Of a DNA stretch of 6,705 nucleotides, positions 6,413-6,705 are shown in pieces. A program made the translations under genes and the position numbers. The stretch spans positions 1 to 6,705 of the forward strand of contig JANXYW010000215.1 of NCBI GenBank assembly GCA_025355835.1. Direction: 5' to 3'. The first letter of the stretch is position 1. Every line of letters starts with the position of its first letter. The stretch is from Chloroflexota bacterium (lineage in GTDB: Bacteria; Chloroflexota; Dehalococcoidia; DSTF01; JACRBR01). The notes beneath the pieces were generated by a model. It ran no database searches and had not been told where the DNA came from. It saw nothing but the letters and a program-made list of their open reading frames with translations.

Positions 6413-6452
6413 GACTAAACGCCGTCTGAGCGCCGACTAAGAGGCGGGTAAG
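6413..6452 (+). promoter_or_regulatory. Four tandem 11-bp repeats, candidate response-regulator operator
   Basis: Heptamers GACTAAA (6413-6419), GTCTGAG (6424-6430), GACTAAG (6435-6441) and GGGTAAG (6446-6452) recur exactly every 11 bp. Each is separated by 4 bp, and the first two spacers are both CGCC. Direct heptamers with 4-bp spacers are how PhoB/OmpR-family winged-helix dimers bind head to tail. The flanking 11-bp units on either side do not continue the pattern. The binding protein is inferred to be the regulator encoded at 6591. Confidence 0.55.
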
Positions 6453-6492
6453 AAAAGCAGCGATGTGGCGGGAAACGCGGAGGGACCGCCTT

Positions 6493-6510
6493 CTCAGGAT
6501 TCTCTTAGTA
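6493..6510 (-). promoter_or_regulatory. Second, inverted pair of the same 11-bp-spaced repeats
   Basis: On the minus strand TACTAAG (6510-6504) and TCCTGAG (6499-6493) are 11 bp apart and match the heptamers at 6413-6452, with opposite orientation. On the plus strand they read as TCTCAG and TCTTAG. They lie about 80 bp before the response regulator start, where an autoregulatory site would be expected. Confidence 0.45.
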
Positions 6511-6579
6511 ACGAGTGTTAGCGTGAATGCAACAGGTGTGACGAAGCGCCGACAGACGAGTCTCACGCAGCCGCAAAGT

Positions 6580-6584
6580 GAGGG
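6580..6584 (+). promoter_or_regulatory. Shine-Dalgarno GAGGG of the response regulator gene
   Basis: GAGGG is followed by 6 nt and the ATG at 6591. This supports the 6591 start over the in-frame ATG at 6603, which has only GGAG at 3 nt spacing although it gives the more familiar N terminus MRILVVDDDP. Confidence 0.5.
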
Positions 6585-6590
6585 CTTGAT

Positions 6591-6705
6591 ATGCTGGAGT
6601 CGATGCGCATTCTTGTCGTCGACGACGATCCGGGCATCTCCGACTCGCTCGAACGCGCGCTGCGGCGCGAGGGCTACGTGGTTGCGACGGCGGCGGACGG
6701 CGAAC
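6591..6705 (+). CDS. Two-component response regulator, receiver domain (3' partial)
   Basis: Only the first 38 codons are in the window. They read MLESMRILVVDDDPGI, then SDSLERALRREGYVV and ATAADGE. This is beta1-alpha1-beta2 of a CheY-like receiver domain: ILVVDDD supplies the acidic pocket that holds Mg2+, and the phosphorylated Asp lies beyond the edge. The wording resembles MprA-like OmpR-family regulators of GC-rich bacteria, which carry a C-terminal winged helix; that domain is not visible here. A sensor kinase gene would be expected just downstream. The start at 6591 follows GAGGG with 6-nt spacing, and 6603 is an alternative. The 11-bp repeats upstream suggest that it regulates its own promoter and that of the divergent exported protein. 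Confidence 0.85.
   Translation, partial: MLESMRILVVDDDPGISDSLERALRREGYVVATAADGE

Larger units (their letters stand above)
6285..6590. promoter_or_regulatory. Divergent intergenic control region
   Basis: This stretch of 306 bp separates the exported-protein gene (-) from the response regulator gene (+). It holds two clusters of 11-bp-spaced repeats, a strong but apparently unused ribosome binding site on the minus strand, and the ribosome binding sites of both genes. I could not identify a convincing -35/-10 pair for either gene. That fits activator-dependent promoters, but it may only reflect the limits of inspection. Confidence 0.5.

Noticed and set aside
6285..6566. N-terminal extension of the exported protein to a start at 6566
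   Set aside because: The extra 94 residues are Arg-rich with no homology-like features, they would run through the 11-bp repeat arrays, and a good ribosome binding site plus signal peptide begin at 6284.

Overview
The window is a GC-rich bacterial chromosomal segment that is densely packed with genes for envelope and secreted proteins. Nothing in it marks a phage, plasmid, transposon or CRISPR locus. Three things together suggest Chloroflexota, with Actinomycetota as second choice: GC-rich wobble positions, an AftB-like GT-C membrane glycosyltransferase, and a small exported protein built of 'LTQ.QAD' helical repeats. This is inference from family habits, not a placement.

Layout: (1) Positions 2-1435 (+) hold the 3' part of a polytopic GT-C glycosyltransferase whose start lies left of the window. 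(2) Positions 1500-2291 (-) encode a secreted or membrane-tethered protein with two FxLYD-like beta-sandwich repeats. It converges on gene 1. (3) Positions 2394-3890 (+) encode an exported subtilisin-family (S8) protease fused at its C terminus to a staphylococcal-nuclease-like (TNase) domain that has lost key active-site residues. Genes 2 and 3 diverge from a compact region whose two predicted promoters share almost the same -10 box. (4) Positions 3934-5472 (-) encode a second, quite different subtilase with an I9-type propeptide and a C-terminal membrane anchor, tail to tail with gene 3. (5) Positions 5553-6284 (-) encode a small exported protein with two related helical repeats and Gly/Pro-rich linkers. 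A perfect 32-bp palindrome separates it from gene 4. (6) From 6591 (+) begins an OmpR-type response regulator, cut off by the right edge.

The 306-bp divergent region before gene 6 carries four tandem 11-bp repeats (heptamer plus 4-bp spacer, GACTAAG-like). A second pair in the opposite orientation lies nearer the regulator gene. This is the usual geometry of an OmpR/PhoB-family binding site, so the regulator plausibly controls itself and the divergent exported protein.

How the genes work together is not proven. The theme is the cell surface: a glycosyltransferase, two exported proteases, two other exported proteins and a sensor-response regulator. The observations most worth following are the protease/dead-nuclease fusion, the 11-bp operator-like array and the overlapping divergent promoters. 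I see no convincing sign of a wholly new multi-gene system.
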